In this document: positions 6,838 to 6,890 of the stretch, piece after piece
How positions within the stretch are numbered: the stretch's first letter is position 1
How the letters are laid out: each line of letters begins with the position of its first letter
From: an uncultured Pseudomonadota bacterium
Lineage (GTDB): Bacteria; Desulfobacterota_B; Binatia; UBA9968
Length of the DNA: 6,890 nt
Assembly: GCA_946478635.1 (NCBI GenBank)
Contig: CAMLCX010000261.1
Coordinates: 1 to 6,890 of the forward strand
Reading direction: 5' to 3'
Made by a program: the position numbers and the translations under genes
Notes under the pieces: generated by a model
What the model saw: only the letters and a program-made list of their open reading frames with translations
The model's database searches: none
What the model was told of the DNA's origin: nothing

Positions 6838-6890
6838 TGGTGGGCCGCCGGAGACTCGAACTCCGGACCCGCTGATTAAGAGTCAGCTGC
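6838..6890 (-). tRNA. tRNA-Lys(CUU), 5' end cut off by the window edge
   Basis: The visible 3' part on the minus strand has anticodon stem GCTGA/TCAGC with loop CTCTTAA, so the anticodon is CUU, reading the lysine codon AAG. The variable loop GGGTC, T arm CGGAG-TTCGAGT-CTCCG, acceptor strand GCGGCCC, discriminator A and an encoded CCA (6838-6840) follow. The 5' acceptor strand and D arm lie outside the window. It is in the same orientation as the DUF971 gene, about 140 bp upstream of it, with no clear terminator between them. Confidence 0.93.

Noticed and set aside
1..6890. A hidden novel defence, mobile or biosynthetic system
   Set aside because: All long frames are accounted for by tig, clpP, clpX, lon, a DUF971 gene and three tRNAs. 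No transposase, integrase, direct-repeat array or foreign-looking segment was seen, even though tRNA genes here could in principle serve as integration sites.

Overview
The window is a housekeeping protein quality-control locus from a Gram-negative-type bacterium, with every supported gene on the minus strand. In transcription order (high to low coordinates) it holds: the 3' part of a tRNA-Lys(CUU) gene; a small GBBH-like/DUF971 zinc-motif protein; tRNA-Leu(UAG); the cluster tig - clpP - clpX - lon; and tRNA-Val(UAC), cut by the window edge. The protein sequences (ClpP starting directly at the mature-type N-terminus, Lon beginning with a short charged leader before the LON domain, trigger factor with a deltaproteobacterial-looking PPIase-to-C-domain junction) look to me most like the former Deltaproteobacteria and related lineages (Desulfobacterota, Myxococcota, Binatota). 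That is recall of family sequences, not a search, so the placement is tentative.

The four central genes are tightly packed: 33 bp between tig and clpP, 11 bp between clpP and clpX, 13 bp between clpX and lon. The lon Shine-Dalgarno sequence contains the clpX stop codon. I see no convincing promoter in the 121 bp between tRNA-Leu and tig, but there is a good sigma-70-type promoter upstream of tRNA-Leu. tRNA-Leu and the whole chaperone/protease cluster may therefore share one transcript. The products cooperate: trigger factor receives nascent chains at the ribosome exit, ClpX unfolds tagged or damaged proteins into the ClpP chamber, and Lon degrades misfolded proteins independently.

Downstream of lon, an 11-bp perfect stem-loop (likely the operon's terminator) is superimposed on a near-consensus promoter (TTGACA, 17 bp, TATAAA) that points at tRNA-Val. 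The roughly 130-nt leader between that promoter and tRNA-Val contains repeats that can pair in two mutually exclusive ways. No stretch above 300 bp lacks a gene. I found no mobile element, CRISPR array, phage gene, broken gene or sign of horizontal transfer, and no unknown multi-gene system. The points worth a second look are small: the overlapping terminator/promoter, the duplicated Cys motif in the DUF971 protein, and residue changes in functional loops of ClpX and trigger factor.
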